Shown: in pieces, positions 25,673 through 34,547 of the stretch | Layout of the letters: each line of letters starts with the position of its first letter | Numbering within the stretch: position 1 is the stretch's first letter | Assembly: GCF_029813835.1 (NCBI RefSeq) | Contig: NZ_JARVKV010000024.1 | Coordinates: forward strand, 1-64,000 | DNA: 64,000 nt | Source: Streptomyces sp. DH37 | GTDB taxonomy: Bacteria > Actinomycetota > Actinomycetes > Streptomycetales > Streptomycetaceae | Direction of reading: 5' to 3' | Translations under genes and position numbers: made by a program | Notes under the pieces: model-generated | Database searches by the model: none | What the model was told of the DNA's origin: nothing | The model's input: the letters and a program-made list of their open reading frames with translations, nothing else

Positions 25673-27616
25673 TCAGGGCTTCACCAGGGGATTGGAGACG
25701 GTCACGTAGACGGACTGGGAGTCCACCGGCCCGACCAGTTCGTCCAGCCCGTGCAACCGGGTCAGGAGGTTGGCCTTGCACCGCAGGGTCGGGGAGTGCA
25801 GCAGCAGGGCGGGCAGCCGCGACCTGCCGCCGCCCTCGTGGGGGCGGTCGGCGCCGGTGAGGAAGCGGCGCAGCGCCGCCAGCAGCAGCCGCTCGTCGGC
25901 CAGGCCCTGGGAGCCGAACGCGCCGATCAGCCCCAGCATGTTGTTGACGCCCAGGTAGTAGGCGAAGCGCTCGTCGGCGACCTCGTCGGCCACGAAGGTG
26001 TCGCTGTCGGCGCCGATGCCCGGCAGGCTCCGCCGGAGCGCCTCGCGGTGGGACTCGCGGAAGTAGTAGCCCTGGTTGTCGCGGTGGCGGCCTCCCACCG
26101 GCCACCCGTCGCCGTCGAGCAGGACCACGGTGTTCTGCTGGTGGGCCTCCAGGGCGACGCCCGCCTCGGCGTCCAGCCACAGCACGGGACGCACGACGGT
26201 GTGGAGGTAGCGCAGGAACCACTCGGCCGCCACCGTGGCCACCGGCCGCCCCGTACGGACCGCGAGCCGGGTGACGGCGTCGGCGAGGCGGGAGCGGAGC
26301 GCGCCCCGGGGGTCGCCGGGCCAGGGCCGGGGCGAGGTGAGTGCGGCCAGGCACACGGCGTCGTCACCGGGCCCGAAGGGGTTGTGCCGGATGACGGCGT
26401 CCAGCCCCGCCACGGGCTCGCCGTCGGCGTCGTCGACGGCGAGCCAGGCGGGGTCGCGCACGATGTCGAAGCCGGGACGGCCCGGGAAGGCGGCCCGCCA
26501 GCGCGCGCCCAGGCCGGTGCGCAGCAGCCGGTGCACCTCCACGCCCCGGTGCAGTTCCTTGCGGAGGTTCTCGCGGCGGGAGTTGGTGATCCGCAGGCCG
26601 AGCGAGAGCTTGAGCATGGCGGGCACGCCGGGCCGGTGGACCGTGCGCACCGAGGAGGTCGGGTGCCAGGGGTCGCCGTGCGGGCCGAGGTCGTGCAGCA
26701 GGCCGGCCTCGAGCAGCGCGGCGACGGCGGGGCGGTGCCGTACCTCGCGGGCCTGCCAGGGGTGCAGCGGCAGGGGGACCGTCCCCTCGGGCAGGCTCAG
26801 CCCGGAACCGGCCAGCTCGGCGGCGATCCGCTCGGCCGGCACGGTCCGGCCGCGGTCGGTCCAGGCGGAGTCGGAGGCCAGGACGGTGCGGTCGACGGCC
26901 ATCCAGTGCAGGGGGAAGGCTCCGCGCAGCTCCGGCGACCAGGCGCGCGCCTCCGCGTCGGTCAGCCCGTCCCGGCTCTTGGGCACCGGGTGCAGCGGAT
27001 GCCCCAGGATCAGGGACTGCTCGCCCTCCAGGAACGGGGAGGCCGCGGACGGCGGCTCGGGCCGGGCCCGGCGGTCGGCGAGGAAGACGGCGGTACGGCG
27101 CACGGAGTCGGCGACCCGGCCGACCAGCTCCGCGCCCTCGCCCGCGCCGGCCCCGGGGGCAGCGGGTCCGCGGTGCGCGGCCTCCCGCGCCAGCAGGGCG
27201 GCGAGGGTCACCGCGTCGACGGGGGCGGCGCCGGGGGCGGCGCCCTCCAGGGCGGGCGGGCCGAAGCGGTGCCAGCCGGTGGCGGACCAGTGGTGCACCG
27301 GCACCCGCAGCGCCAGACCGCAGGAGGCCAGGGCGATACGCAGGACGGCGCTGCCGCCGGGGCCGCCGGGCCGGGGCAGGTCGTTCTCCCGCACCCAGCA
27401 GCGCAGCAGGTTCTCGGCCGCCGCGGCGTCGGCGGCCACGGCCGGGTCGGGGTGCTCCAGCGGGTCGCCCGCCTCCCGTCCGCCGGCGTGCGGCGGCGCC
27501 CCGTCGCGGTGCGGCTGCCGTGGTACGGCGGACCCGGTGGGGCGGGCGGGCCGCCCGCCGGCCGGGGCCGCCTCCTCCTGCGTCGTCCTCCCGTCCGGAG
27601 CGGGACATGCGTTCAC
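25673..27616 (-). CDS. NIS siderophore synthetase, IucA/IucC family
   Basis: NIS synthetases join a carboxylic acid such as citrate or succinate to an amine or alcohol using ATP. The 647-aa protein shows the family motifs: GHPLHPVPKSRDGLTDAEARAWSPE, LPLHPWQAREV (ATP-site region), PTSSVRTVH (about residue 310), KLSLGLRITNSRREN, and the C-terminal EAHQQNTVVL and RDNQGYYF. GTG at 27616 has AGGGAG upstream. The N-terminal 60 residues are disordered. It heads a two-gene unit with the GNAT gene. From memory S. coelicolor carries a similar uncharacterised locus at this chromosomal position, distinct from the desferrioxamine and coelichelin loci. No DmdR-type iron box was found upstream. Confidence 0.93.
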   Translation of the reverse strand: MNACPAPDGRTTQEEAAPAGGRPARPTGSAVPRQPHRDGAPPHAGGREAGDPLEHPDPAVAADAAAAENLLRCWVRENDLPRPGGPGGSAVLRIALASCGLALRVPVHHWSATGWHRFGPPALEGAAPGAAPVDAVTLAALLAREAAHRGPAAPGAGAGEGAELVGRVADSVRRTAVFLADRRARPEPPSAASPFLEGEQSLILGHPLHPVPKSRDGLTDAEARAWSPELRGAFPLHWMAVDRTVLASDSAWTDRGRTVPAERIAAELAGSGLSLPEGTVPLPLHPWQAREVRHRPAVAALLEAGLLHDLGPHGDPWHPTSSVRTVHRPGVPAMLKLSLGLRITNSRRENLRKELHRGVEVHRLLRTGLGARWRAAFPGRPGFDIVRDPAWLAVDDADGEPVAGLDAVIRHNPFGPGDDAVCLAALTSPRPWPGDPRGALRSRLADAVTRLAVRTGRPVATVAAEWFLRYLHTVVRPVLWLDAEAGVALEAHQQNTVVLLDGDGWPVGGRHRDNQGYYFRESHREALRRSLPGIGADSDTFVADEVADERFAYYLGVNNMLGLIGAFGSQGLADERLLLAALRRFLTGADRPHEGGGRSRLPALLLHSPTLRCKANLLTRLHGLDELVGPVDSQSVYVTVSNPLVKP

Positions 27617-27893
27617 GGAAGTCTCCCTGGGGGTGAGGGCACCGCACCGGTGCGTGGTCGTCCGGTTCCCGTGGCACGGCGGAGCGCGCCGCCGTGTCTC
27701 CGCCCGTACCAACGACGCCGTCCCCGCCGGATCACGGCCCCGGGCAAAATCCTTCGCGCCTCCGGGCGTTGGAACCGGGGACCCGCCGGGTGCCGTCCCC
27801 TGCAGCACCGGCATAGTGAGGGCCCGCCGCGCTCGGCGGGGTCCACCACAGGCCACCACGTGCAGAGTTCCGTTTCAGGGGGATTTTCAGTCC

Positions 27894-29111
27894 ATGTCAT
27901 CTACGAGCAGACGGCGCCCTGCGCTGGTCGCCGCGGCGCTGGCCGCCGCCCTGGCCGTCACCGCCACCGCATGCGGCCCGGCGGACGGCGAGGGCGACGC
28001 GAAGGCCCGCCCCAGCGCCTCCGCGCGGGACGGCGGCGACACCGGGGCCGGCATCGACGGCCTGCGCCTGCCGAAGGAACTGCCCGCCGCCCTCAAGGAC
28101 TTCGACCCCGAGAAGTGGAGGGACGGGGAGTGGAGGAACTGGGACAGGGACGACTGGCTGCGTGAGGCCAAGGACTTCGTCAACCCGATCATCGAGGGCC
28201 TGTGGGACCCGGAGCGGATGAAGGACGCCGAGGAGAACGACCGCGAGGTCGACGACCCCGGCATCGGCGACGGCACCGGCGGCGAGGGGGACGAGGGCGT
28301 CACCGACCCCGACCCCGCGCCGAAGAAGGCGCAGCCGGCCGCGACGCCGTACCGGGAGAGCGCCCCGGCGGTGGGCAAGGTGTTCATGGACACCCCCAAG
28401 GGCTCCATGGTCTGCTCCGGCACGGTCGTCCAGGACCCCCGCAACCCGGGCAGGTCCGACCTGGTGGCCACCGCCGGGCACTGCGTGCACGCGGGTTCCG
28501 GCGGCGGCTGGTTCCGCAACATCGTCTTCGTGCCCGCGTACAACGACGCGGCCCTGGAGGCCGCCGAACTGGAGCGGGCGTCCCCCGCGGAGGTCGCGCC
28601 GCACGGCGTGTACTGGGCCACCTGGGCCCAGACCACCGACCACTGGATCTCCAGCGGCTCCGACACCGGCGGCCTGGGCGCCTCGCAGGACTTCGCCGTG
28701 CTGCGGGTGGAGGCCGAGGACGGGAGCGGGAAGTCCCTGGAGGAGACCGTCGGCGCCGCCGTGCCGGTCAACTTCGACAAGCCGTCGGTGGCGTCGATCC
28801 CCTCCGTACGGGCCTACGGCTACCCCGCGGCCCCGCCCTTCGACGGGCTCACCATGCACACCTGCGCCGACCGGCCGGGCCGGCTGACCCTGAGCGAGTC
28901 GGAGTCCACGATGTACCGCATCGGCTGCACGATGACCGGCGGCTCCTCCGGCGGCGGCTGGTTCGCCAGGGGGTCCTCCGGCCGGCAGGTGCTGGTCTCG
29001 GTCACCTCCATCGGCACGCTCGACCACACCTGGCTGGCCGGTCCGCGTCTGGGCGCCGAGGCCGAGGGCGTCTTCGAGGCGGTCAGCGGGAAGTCCGCGG
29101 GGCGGGGCTGA
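27894..29111 (+). CDS. Secreted trypsin-like serine protease, probable lipoprotein
   Basis: The 405-aa protein is exported. Its N-terminus has Arg residues, a hydrophobic Ala/Val core and TATACG, a lipobox variant common in streptomycetes, so it is probably anchored by a lipid at that Cys. After an acidic, Asp/Glu-rich linker (about residues 45-150) comes a chymotrypsin-fold domain: catalytic His in VATAGHCVHAG, Asp in SQDFAVLRV and Ser in MTGGSSGGGW. The spacing resembles V8/glutamyl-endopeptidase-like enzymes. ATG at 27894 follows AGGGGGATT. It is transcribed away from the siderophore genes. The target is unknown. Confidence 0.9.
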   Translation: MSSTSRRRPALVAAALAAALAVTATACGPADGEGDAKARPSASARDGGDTGAGIDGLRLPKELPAALKDFDPEKWRDGEWRNWDRDDWLREAKDFVNPIIEGLWDPERMKDAEENDREVDDPGIGDGTGGEGDEGVTDPDPAPKKAQPAATPYRESAPAVGKVFMDTPKGSMVCSGTVVQDPRNPGRSDLVATAGHCVHAGSGGGWFRNIVFVPAYNDAALEAAELERASPAEVAPHGVYWATWAQTTDHWISSGSDTGGLGASQDFAVLRVEAEDGSGKSLEETVGAAVPVNFDKPSVASIPSVRAYGYPAAPPFDGLTMHTCADRPGRLTLSESESTMYRIGCTMTGGSSGGGWFARGSSGRQVLVSVTSIGTLDHTWLAGPRLGAEAEGVFEAVSGKSAGRG

Positions 29112-29137
29112 CGACCCCGGCCCGGCGCGGGACGCAC

Positions 29138-29180
29138 CGAGGGCCCCGCCGCTCCCGTGGGGGGAGCGGCGAGGCCCTCG
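29138..29180. terminator. Hairpin terminator, protease / panD
   Basis: Nineteen-base arms (29138-29156 and 29162-29180) pair with a single mismatch around a five-base loop between two convergent genes. Confidence 0.8.
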
Positions 29181-29220
29181 CCGTGTACGCGCCCGGCCGG
29201 CCGTGCCGAGCCGGCCCGGG

Positions 29221-29637
29221 TCAGACCATCGCCATCGGGCTGCGCCGGGTGTCGCTGCCGGGCACCGGCTCGGACGGGTCGCTGCCCAGGTCCACGATGC
29301 GGTTGTCCGCGTCGACGTGCACCACCGCGGGCCGGTGGGCCCGGGCCTCGGCGTCGTCCATCTGCGCGTAGCTGATGAGGATCACCAGGTCCCCGGGGTG
29401 GACGAGATGCGCGGCGGCACCGTTGATCCCGATCACCCCGGAGCCGCGCCGCCCCTCGATGACGTACGTCTCCAGGCGGGCGCCGTTGGTGATGTCGACG
29501 ATGTGGACCAATTCCCCGGGGAGCAGGTCCGCGGCGTCCATCAGGTCCGCGTCGATCGTGACGGACCCCACGTAGTGGAGGTCCGCCTCGGTGACCGTGG
29601 CACGGTGGATCTTCGACTTGAACATGGTGCGCAGCAC
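29221..29637 (-). CDS. panD: Aspartate 1-decarboxylase
   Basis: PanD makes beta-alanine from aspartate for pantothenate and coenzyme A. The 138-aa proenzyme has the self-cleavage site HYVGSVTID with Gly24-Ser25; the new N-terminal Ser becomes the pyruvoyl cofactor. Other family features are MLRTMFKSKIHRATVTEADL, the catalytic-site IVDITNGARLETYVIEG and GDLVILISYAQM. GTG at 29637 has AGGAG eight bases upstream. No panB or panC gene is in the window, so it stands apart from the rest of the pathway. Confidence 0.97.
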   Translation of the reverse strand: MLRTMFKSKIHRATVTEADLHYVGSVTIDADLMDAADLLPGELVHIVDITNGARLETYVIEGRRGSGVIGINGAAAHLVHPGDLVILISYAQMDDAEARAHRPAVVHVDADNRIVDLGSDPSEPVPGSDTRRSPMAMV

Positions 29638-29710
29638 GGTGCCGTCTCCTAGCGGTGAGAAGGGTCGCGCTCCCGGGCCGGGATGCGCGCCGTCCGGGCC
29701 ATGCTACGGC

Positions 29711-31210
29711 CTACGCCCGGAGCTCCGCCGTGACGTACGCCCTGAGCTCGGCCGCCAGTTCCTCGTGAACGCGGGCCGCCAGCAGCGTGCCGCCCTCGGT
29801 GTGCTCCTCGGAGAGCACCTCGCCGTCGGCGTGGACCCGGGAGACCAGGTCGCCGCGGGTGTAGGGCACCAGCGCCGTCAGCTCCACGGCCGGGTGCGGC
29901 AGCTCCCGGTCGATCAGCTCCAGCAGCTCGTCGATGCCCTGCCCGGTGCGGGCGGAGACCGCGATGGCGTGCTTCTCGGCGCGCAGCAGCCGCTGGAGGA
30001 CCAGCGGGTCGGCCGCGTCGGCCTTGTTGACCACCACGATCTCGGGCACCTCCGTCGCGCCGACGTCCCGGATCACCTCGCGCACGGCGGCGAGCTGCTC
30101 CTCCGGCACCGGGTGGGCGCCGTCGACCACGTGGAGGATCAGATCGGCGTCGCCGACCTCCTCCATCGTGGAGCGGAACGCCTCGACGAGGTGGTGCGGC
30201 AGGTGCCGTACGAAGCCGACGGTGTCGGCCAGGGTGTACGCCCGCCCGCTGGGGGTCTCGGCGCGGCGCACGGTCGGGTCGAGGGTGGCGAACAGCGCGT
30301 TCTCCACCAGGACGCCCGCGCCCGTGAGCCGGTTGAGCAGGGAGGACTTGCCGGCGTTGGTGTATCCGGCGATGGCGACCGACGGCACCTTGTTGCGGCG
30401 CCGCTCCTGCCGCTTGACGTCGCGGCCGGTCTTCATCTCCGCGATCTCCCGGCGCATCTTCGCCATCTTCTCGCGGATCCGCCGCCGGTCGGTCTCGATC
30501 TTGGTCTCACCGGGACCGCGGGTGGCCATGCCGCCGCCCGCCGAACCGGAGCCGCCGCCGCCCATCTGCCGGGAGAGCGACTGGCCCCAGCCCCGCAGCC
30601 TGGGCAGCATGTACTGCATCTGCGCGAGCGAGACCTGCGCCTTGCCCTCGCGGGACTTGGCGTGCTGGGCGAAGATGTCGAGGATCAGGGCGGTGCGGTC
30701 CACCACCTTGACCTTGACGACGTCCTCCAGGTGGATGAGCTGGCCGGGGCTGAGCTCACCGTCGCACACGACGGTGTCGGCCGCCGTCTCCACCACGATG
30801 TCGCGCAGCTCCTGCGCCTTGCCGGAGCCGATGTACGTCGCCGGGTCCGGCTTGTCCCGGCGCTGGATCACGCCGTCGAGGACGAGCGCGCCCGCGGTCT
30901 CGGCGAGGGCCGCGAGTTCGGCGAGGGAGTTCTCGGCGTCCTGCACGGTGCCGGAGGTCCACACGCCCACGAGCACCACGCGCTCCAGCCGCAGCCGGCG
31001 GTACTCGACCTCGGTGACGTCCTGGAGTTCGGTGGACAGGCCGGCGACACGGCGGAGGGCGGCGCGCTCGGAGCGGTCGTACTGGTCGCCGTCGCGCTCA
31101 CCGTCGATCTCGTGGCTCCAAGCGACGTCCTCCTCCATCAGGGCGTCGGCTCGGCGGTACGTCTCGGCGAGGCGCTGGCCGTTCTGCGGAAGGGAGGAAG
31201 AGAAGGTCAA
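29711..31210 (-). CDS. hflX: Ribosome-associated GTPase HflX
   Basis: HflX splits stalled or stressed 70S ribosomes. The 499-aa protein has the N-terminal HflX domain (AALAETAGALVLDGVIQRRDKPDPATYIGSGKAQEL), a Gly-rich linker (GGGGSGSAGGG) before TRGPGETKIETDRRRI, and the GTPase domain: P-loop GYTNAGKSSLLN, switch II DTVGFVRHLPHHLVEAF and VVNKAD. The start is TTG at 31210, with AAGGA five bases upstream. It lies in the mycobacterial-like order with rshA, dapF, miaA and miaB, all on the minus strand. Confidence 0.95.
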   Translation of the reverse strand: MTFSSSLPQNGQRLAETYRRADALMEEDVAWSHEIDGERDGDQYDRSERAALRRVAGLSTELQDVTEVEYRRLRLERVVLVGVWTSGTVQDAENSLAELAALAETAGALVLDGVIQRRDKPDPATYIGSGKAQELRDIVVETAADTVVCDGELSPGQLIHLEDVVKVKVVDRTALILDIFAQHAKSREGKAQVSLAQMQYMLPRLRGWGQSLSRQMGGGGSGSAGGGMATRGPGETKIETDRRRIREKMAKMRREIAEMKTGRDVKRQERRRNKVPSVAIAGYTNAGKSSLLNRLTGAGVLVENALFATLDPTVRRAETPSGRAYTLADTVGFVRHLPHHLVEAFRSTMEEVGDADLILHVVDGAHPVPEEQLAAVREVIRDVGATEVPEIVVVNKADAADPLVLQRLLRAEKHAIAVSARTGQGIDELLELIDRELPHPAVELTALVPYTRGDLVSRVHADGEVLSEEHTEGGTLLAARVHEELAAELRAYVTAELRA

Positions 31211-31370
31211 CTGTGTCCTTACGTCGTCGGAGTGAAGACAACCGGGTCAACGCGTGCGGTACCCGGAACATTCCCGGGGACGCGTCCGGTCACGACGATG
31301 GTGACACGGCGCAGCCCGGCCGTCACCTGGTTTGGAGCGTGACCGTCGCCCGGCCGGGCGGACCGCCGCC

Positions 31371-33506
31371 TCAGGGCCGGCGGCGGGTGGCCCGTACGAC
31401 GTCGTAGACGCCGGGCACCTCCCGCATGGCACGCATCAGCCGGGGCAGCTCGCCGGCGTCGTCCAGCCGCAGGGTGTACGTGTGCCGCACCCGGTGCTCC
31501 CTGGGCGGCTCGACCTCGGCGGAGACCACGGCGGCCCCCTCCGCGGCGATGGCCTCGGTGAGGTCGGCCAGGAGGTGCGGACGGCTCAGCGACTCGGCGT
31601 GCAGCGTCACCCGGCAGCCCGCGCCGGAGTCCTGCCACCGCACGGGTACGGTCTCGCGCCCGGCCGCGGTCATCCGGGCCACGGTGGGGCAGTTCTCCCG
31701 GTGGGCGGTCACCGCGCCGCCGCGCACCGCGAAGCCGACCACGGCGTCGGGCGGCACGGGCGTGCAGCAGCGGGCCAGCCGTACGGGCGCGCCGGGCAGC
31801 CCGGCCACGGCCGCGGACCTCTCGCGGGTCCGCACCGGCCCGGGCCCGGGGGCCGGGGCGGCGGGTTCCGGCACCGGGGGCGCCCCGCCCGCCCGGTCCG
31901 CCCCGCCCGCGCGCTCGCCGTCCTCCGGGTGCTCGCCGTCCTCCGGGTGCTCGCCGTCCTCCGGGCGGGCGTCGAGCCAGGTGCGGATGGCGATCCGCGC
32001 GGTGGGGGTGCGAACGTGCTCCAGCCACTGCGGGGAGGGGCCGGAGGCGCCCTCGGGTGCCATCAGCAGTTGCAGCGAGTCGCCGTCGCGCAGCACGGTG
32101 CCCAGCGCCGCGAGCCGTCCGTCCACCCGGGCGCCGACCAGGGCGTGCCCGGCCGCCCCGTAGCGGGCGTAGGCGGCGTCCACGCAGGTGGCGCCCGCGG
32201 GCAGGTGGAGGGTGGCGACCTGGGTGGCGCTGCCCGGATCGGTGCAGAAGACGGTGATCTCGCGGTCCTGGGCGAGGTCGTCGCGCAGCTCCGCCCAGAA
32301 GGTGTCCGGGTCGGGGGCGTGGCTCTGCCACTCCAGCAGCCGTTCCAGCCAGCCGGGGCGGGTGGGGTCGGCGCGCTCGCCGTCCGCGGCGGCCGTCTCG
32401 TCGTGGGAGGGGCCGGAGGTCCGGTGCGGGTCGCCCAGGGCGATCACCCCGGCCTCGGCCACCCGGTGCATCCGGCGGGTACGGACCAGGACCTCGGCCA
32501 CCCGCCCCCCGGCGTCGGCGACGGCGGTGTGCAGCGACTGGTACAGGTTGAACTTCGGTACGGCGATGAAGTCCTTGAACTCCGACATCATCGGCGTGAA
32601 GCAGGTGTGCAGCTCGCCCAGGACCGCGTAGCAGTCCGCGTTCTCGGCGACCAGGATCAGCAGCCGCCCGAAGTCGCACGGCCCCAGCTCGCCGCGTTTG
32701 GCGCGGGCCCGGTGGACGGAGAGGAGGTGCCGCGGCCGGATCAGGACCTCGGCCGCGATGCCCGCCTCGCGCAGCACCGCCCGCACCGACTCGGCGATCT
32801 CGGCGAGCGGGTCGGACCCGGCGGCGTGCGCGCGGATCAGCTCCCGGGCGCGGGCGTACTCCTCGGGGTGGAGGACGGCGAAGACCAGGTCCTCCAGCTC
32901 GGTCTTGAGCGCCTGCACACCGAGCCGTTCGGCCAGCGGGATGAGCACGTCGCGGGTGACGCGGGCGATGCGCGCCTGCTTCTCGGGCCGCATCACGCCC
33001 AGGGTGCGCATGTTGTGCAGCCGGTCGGCGAGCTTGATGGACATCACCCGCACGTCGTTGCCGGTGGCCACCAGCATCTTGCGGAAGGTCTCCGGCTCGG
33101 CGGCGGCGCCGTAGTCCACCTTCTCCAGTTTGGTGACGCCGTCGACGAGGTAGCTCACCTCCTCGCCGAACTCCGCCCGTACCTGCTCCAGCGTCACGTC
33201 GGTGTCCTCGACGGTGTCGTGGAGCAGGGAGGCCGTCAACGTCGTGGTCTCGGCGCCGAGTTCGGCCAGGATCAGGGTGACGGCGAGCGGGTGCGTGATG
33301 TAGGGCTCGCCGCTCTTGCGCGTCTGGCCCCGGTGCGAGGACTCCGCCAGGACGTAGGCGCGGCGCAGGATGTCGAGGTCGGCGCCGGGGTGGTGGGCGC
33401 GGTGCGCCTTGGCCAGGTGCTCGATGGCGTGGGGGAGGGCGTGGCGGGACGACGGGCCCAGGAGGGCCGCACGACCGAGCTTGCGAAGGCTCCGTACTGC
33501 GCTCAT
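31371..33506 (-). CDS. rshA: RelA/SpoT homologue RshA, (p)ppGpp synthetase/hydrolase-like
   Basis: RSH proteins make and destroy the alarmone (p)ppGpp. The 711-aa protein has an intact HD hydrolase domain (ESSHRGQTRKSGEPYITHPLAV, ASLLHDTVEDT, KLADRLHNMRTL). The synthetase domain is recognisable but divergent: RPRHLLSVHRARAKRG, DFGRLLILV where DLRAVRVIV is usual, and FKDFIAVPKFNLYQSLH with Leu in place of the usual Gly before YQSLH. TGS (EITVFCTDPGSATQVATLHLPAGATCVDAAY) and ACT domains follow, with an acidic PEDGEH repeat in the linker. ATG at 33506 has GGGAGG upstream. In S. coelicolor the equivalent gene is a second RSH beside relA. Confidence 0.92.
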   Translation of the reverse strand: MSAVRSLRKLGRAALLGPSSRHALPHAIEHLAKAHRAHHPGADLDILRRAYVLAESSHRGQTRKSGEPYITHPLAVTLILAELGAETTTLTASLLHDTVEDTDVTLEQVRAEFGEEVSYLVDGVTKLEKVDYGAAAEPETFRKMLVATGNDVRVMSIKLADRLHNMRTLGVMRPEKQARIARVTRDVLIPLAERLGVQALKTELEDLVFAVLHPEEYARARELIRAHAAGSDPLAEIAESVRAVLREAGIAAEVLIRPRHLLSVHRARAKRGELGPCDFGRLLILVAENADCYAVLGELHTCFTPMMSEFKDFIAVPKFNLYQSLHTAVADAGGRVAEVLVRTRRMHRVAEAGVIALGDPHRTSGPSHDETAAADGERADPTRPGWLERLLEWQSHAPDPDTFWAELRDDLAQDREITVFCTDPGSATQVATLHLPAGATCVDAAYARYGAAGHALVGARVDGRLAALGTVLRDGDSLQLLMAPEGASGPSPQWLEHVRTPTARIAIRTWLDARPEDGEHPEDGEHPEDGERAGGADRAGGAPPVPEPAAPAPGPGPVRTRERSAAVAGLPGAPVRLARCCTPVPPDAVVGFAVRGGAVTAHRENCPTVARMTAAGRETVPVRWQDSGAGCRVTLHAESLSRPHLLADLTEAIAAEGAAVVSAEVEPPREHRVRHTYTLRLDDAGELPRLMRAMREVPGVYDVVRATRRRP
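31913..31966 (-). repeat. Three tandem 18-bp units in rshA
   Basis: The unit GCTCGCCGTCCTCCGGGT (plus strand) occurs three times without interruption, the last with one changed base. It encodes three PEDGEH-type hexapeptides in the linker of RshA. Confidence 0.9.
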
Positions 33507-33570
33507 GGCACCTCCCACGGCGTCGGGGTGCTTGATCCTATCGAGCCTCCCACGCGCCTCGCTCCGCCTC

Positions 33571-33579
33571 CTGTCCACA
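33571..33579 (+). promoter_or_regulatory. DnaA-box-like nonamer CTGTCCACA upstream of rshA
   Basis: It matches the relaxed Streptomyces DnaA-box consensus and lies in the 106-bp gap between dapF and rshA, 65 bases before the rshA start. Occupancy by DnaA is unknown. Confidence 0.4.
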
Positions 33580-33612
33580 GTGGCCGGGATCACCCGTTCG
33601 AGCGGTCAGCCC

Positions 33613-34515
33613 TCAGGGAGCGGAGAGCAGGCCGGGATCGACGGTGCCCTCGGCGACGATCACGGCGGGGCCGGTCATCTCGACGCCGCCGTCCGGGTGC
33701 TCGGTGATCACCAGCCGTCCGCCGGGGACGTCGACGGTGTAGGTGACGGGGGTGCCGTCGGCGGCCGGGTCGGCGCCGTCGCGGCGGGCGGCGGCGACCA
33801 TGACCGCGCAGGCGCCCGTACCGCAGGAGCGGGTCTCGCCGGAGCCGCGCTCGTGCACCCGCAGGGCCACGTGGCGCGGTCCCCGGTCGACGACGAACTC
33901 GACGTTGGCGCCCTCGGGGTAGGCGGCGGCCGGCGCCACGGCCGGGGCGGTGAGCAGGTCGCCGGCGTGGCCGAGGTCGTCGACGAAGGCGACGGCGTGC
34001 GGGTTGCCCATGTTGACGTTCAGCGCGGGCCAGGCGCGCTCCCCCACGGCGACGGTGACGCTCGCCTCCGTACCGCCGGGCAGCCTCGCCGCGCCCATGT
34101 GGACGGTGACGTCGCCGTCCTTGGCCAGGTGCACCCGGCGCACGCCGGCCCGGGTGGCGACGGCGAGGTCGCCGGCCGCGGCCAGCCCGGCGCGCTCCAG
34201 GTAGCGCGCGAAGACGCGCACCCCGTTGCCGCACATCTCGGCGACGCTGCCGTCGGCGTTGCGGTAGTCCATGAACCACTCGGCCCCGGCGGCCATCGCC
34301 CGCGCCTCGGGGTGGGCGGCGGAGCGCACCACGCGCAGCAGGCCGTCCCCGCCGATCCCGGCGCGCCGGTCGCACAGCCGGGCCACGGTCGCGGCGGGCA
34401 GGTCCAGCGTCCCGTCCGGGTCGGGGATGATCACGAAGTCGTTCTCGGTGCCGTGCCCCTTGAGGAACGGGACGGGCGTGCCCGCGGGCCCTGCTGAGCT
34501 GTTCACGGTGCCCAT
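33613..34515 (-). CDS. dapF: Diaminopimelate epimerase
   Basis: DapF interconverts LL- and meso-diaminopimelate for lysine and peptidoglycan; streptomycetes use the LL form in the wall but still need meso-DAP for lysine. The 300-aa protein starts its conserved part at FLKGHGTENDFVIIPDPDG. The two catalytic cysteines are in AEMCGNGVR and in SCGTGACAVM. NVNMGNPHAV and NVEFVVDRG are substrate-binding segments. ATG at 34515 and GTG at 34506 are both possible starts; neither has a clear ribosome site. It belongs to the minus-strand miaA-dapF-rshA-hflX series. Confidence 0.96.
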   Translation of the reverse strand: MGTVNSSAGPAGTPVPFLKGHGTENDFVIIPDPDGTLDLPAATVARLCDRRAGIGGDGLLRVVRSAAHPEARAMAAGAEWFMDYRNADGSVAEMCGNGVRVFARYLERAGLAAAGDLAVATRAGVRRVHLAKDGDVTVHMGAARLPGGTEASVTVAVGERAWPALNVNMGNPHAVAFVDDLGHAGDLLTAPAVAPAAAYPEGANVEFVVDRGPRHVALRVHERGSGETRSCGTGACAVMVAAARRDGADPAADGTPVTYTVDVPGGRLVITEHPDGGVEMTGPAVIVAEGTVDPGLLSAP

Positions 34516-34547
34516 CGTACGGGGACGGGCGCCGACCGGGCGCCGGG

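Noticed and set aside
26235..27893. Long N-terminal extension of the serine protease
   Set aside because: It overlaps the siderophore synthetase on the other strand; a signal peptide with ribosome site begins at 27894.
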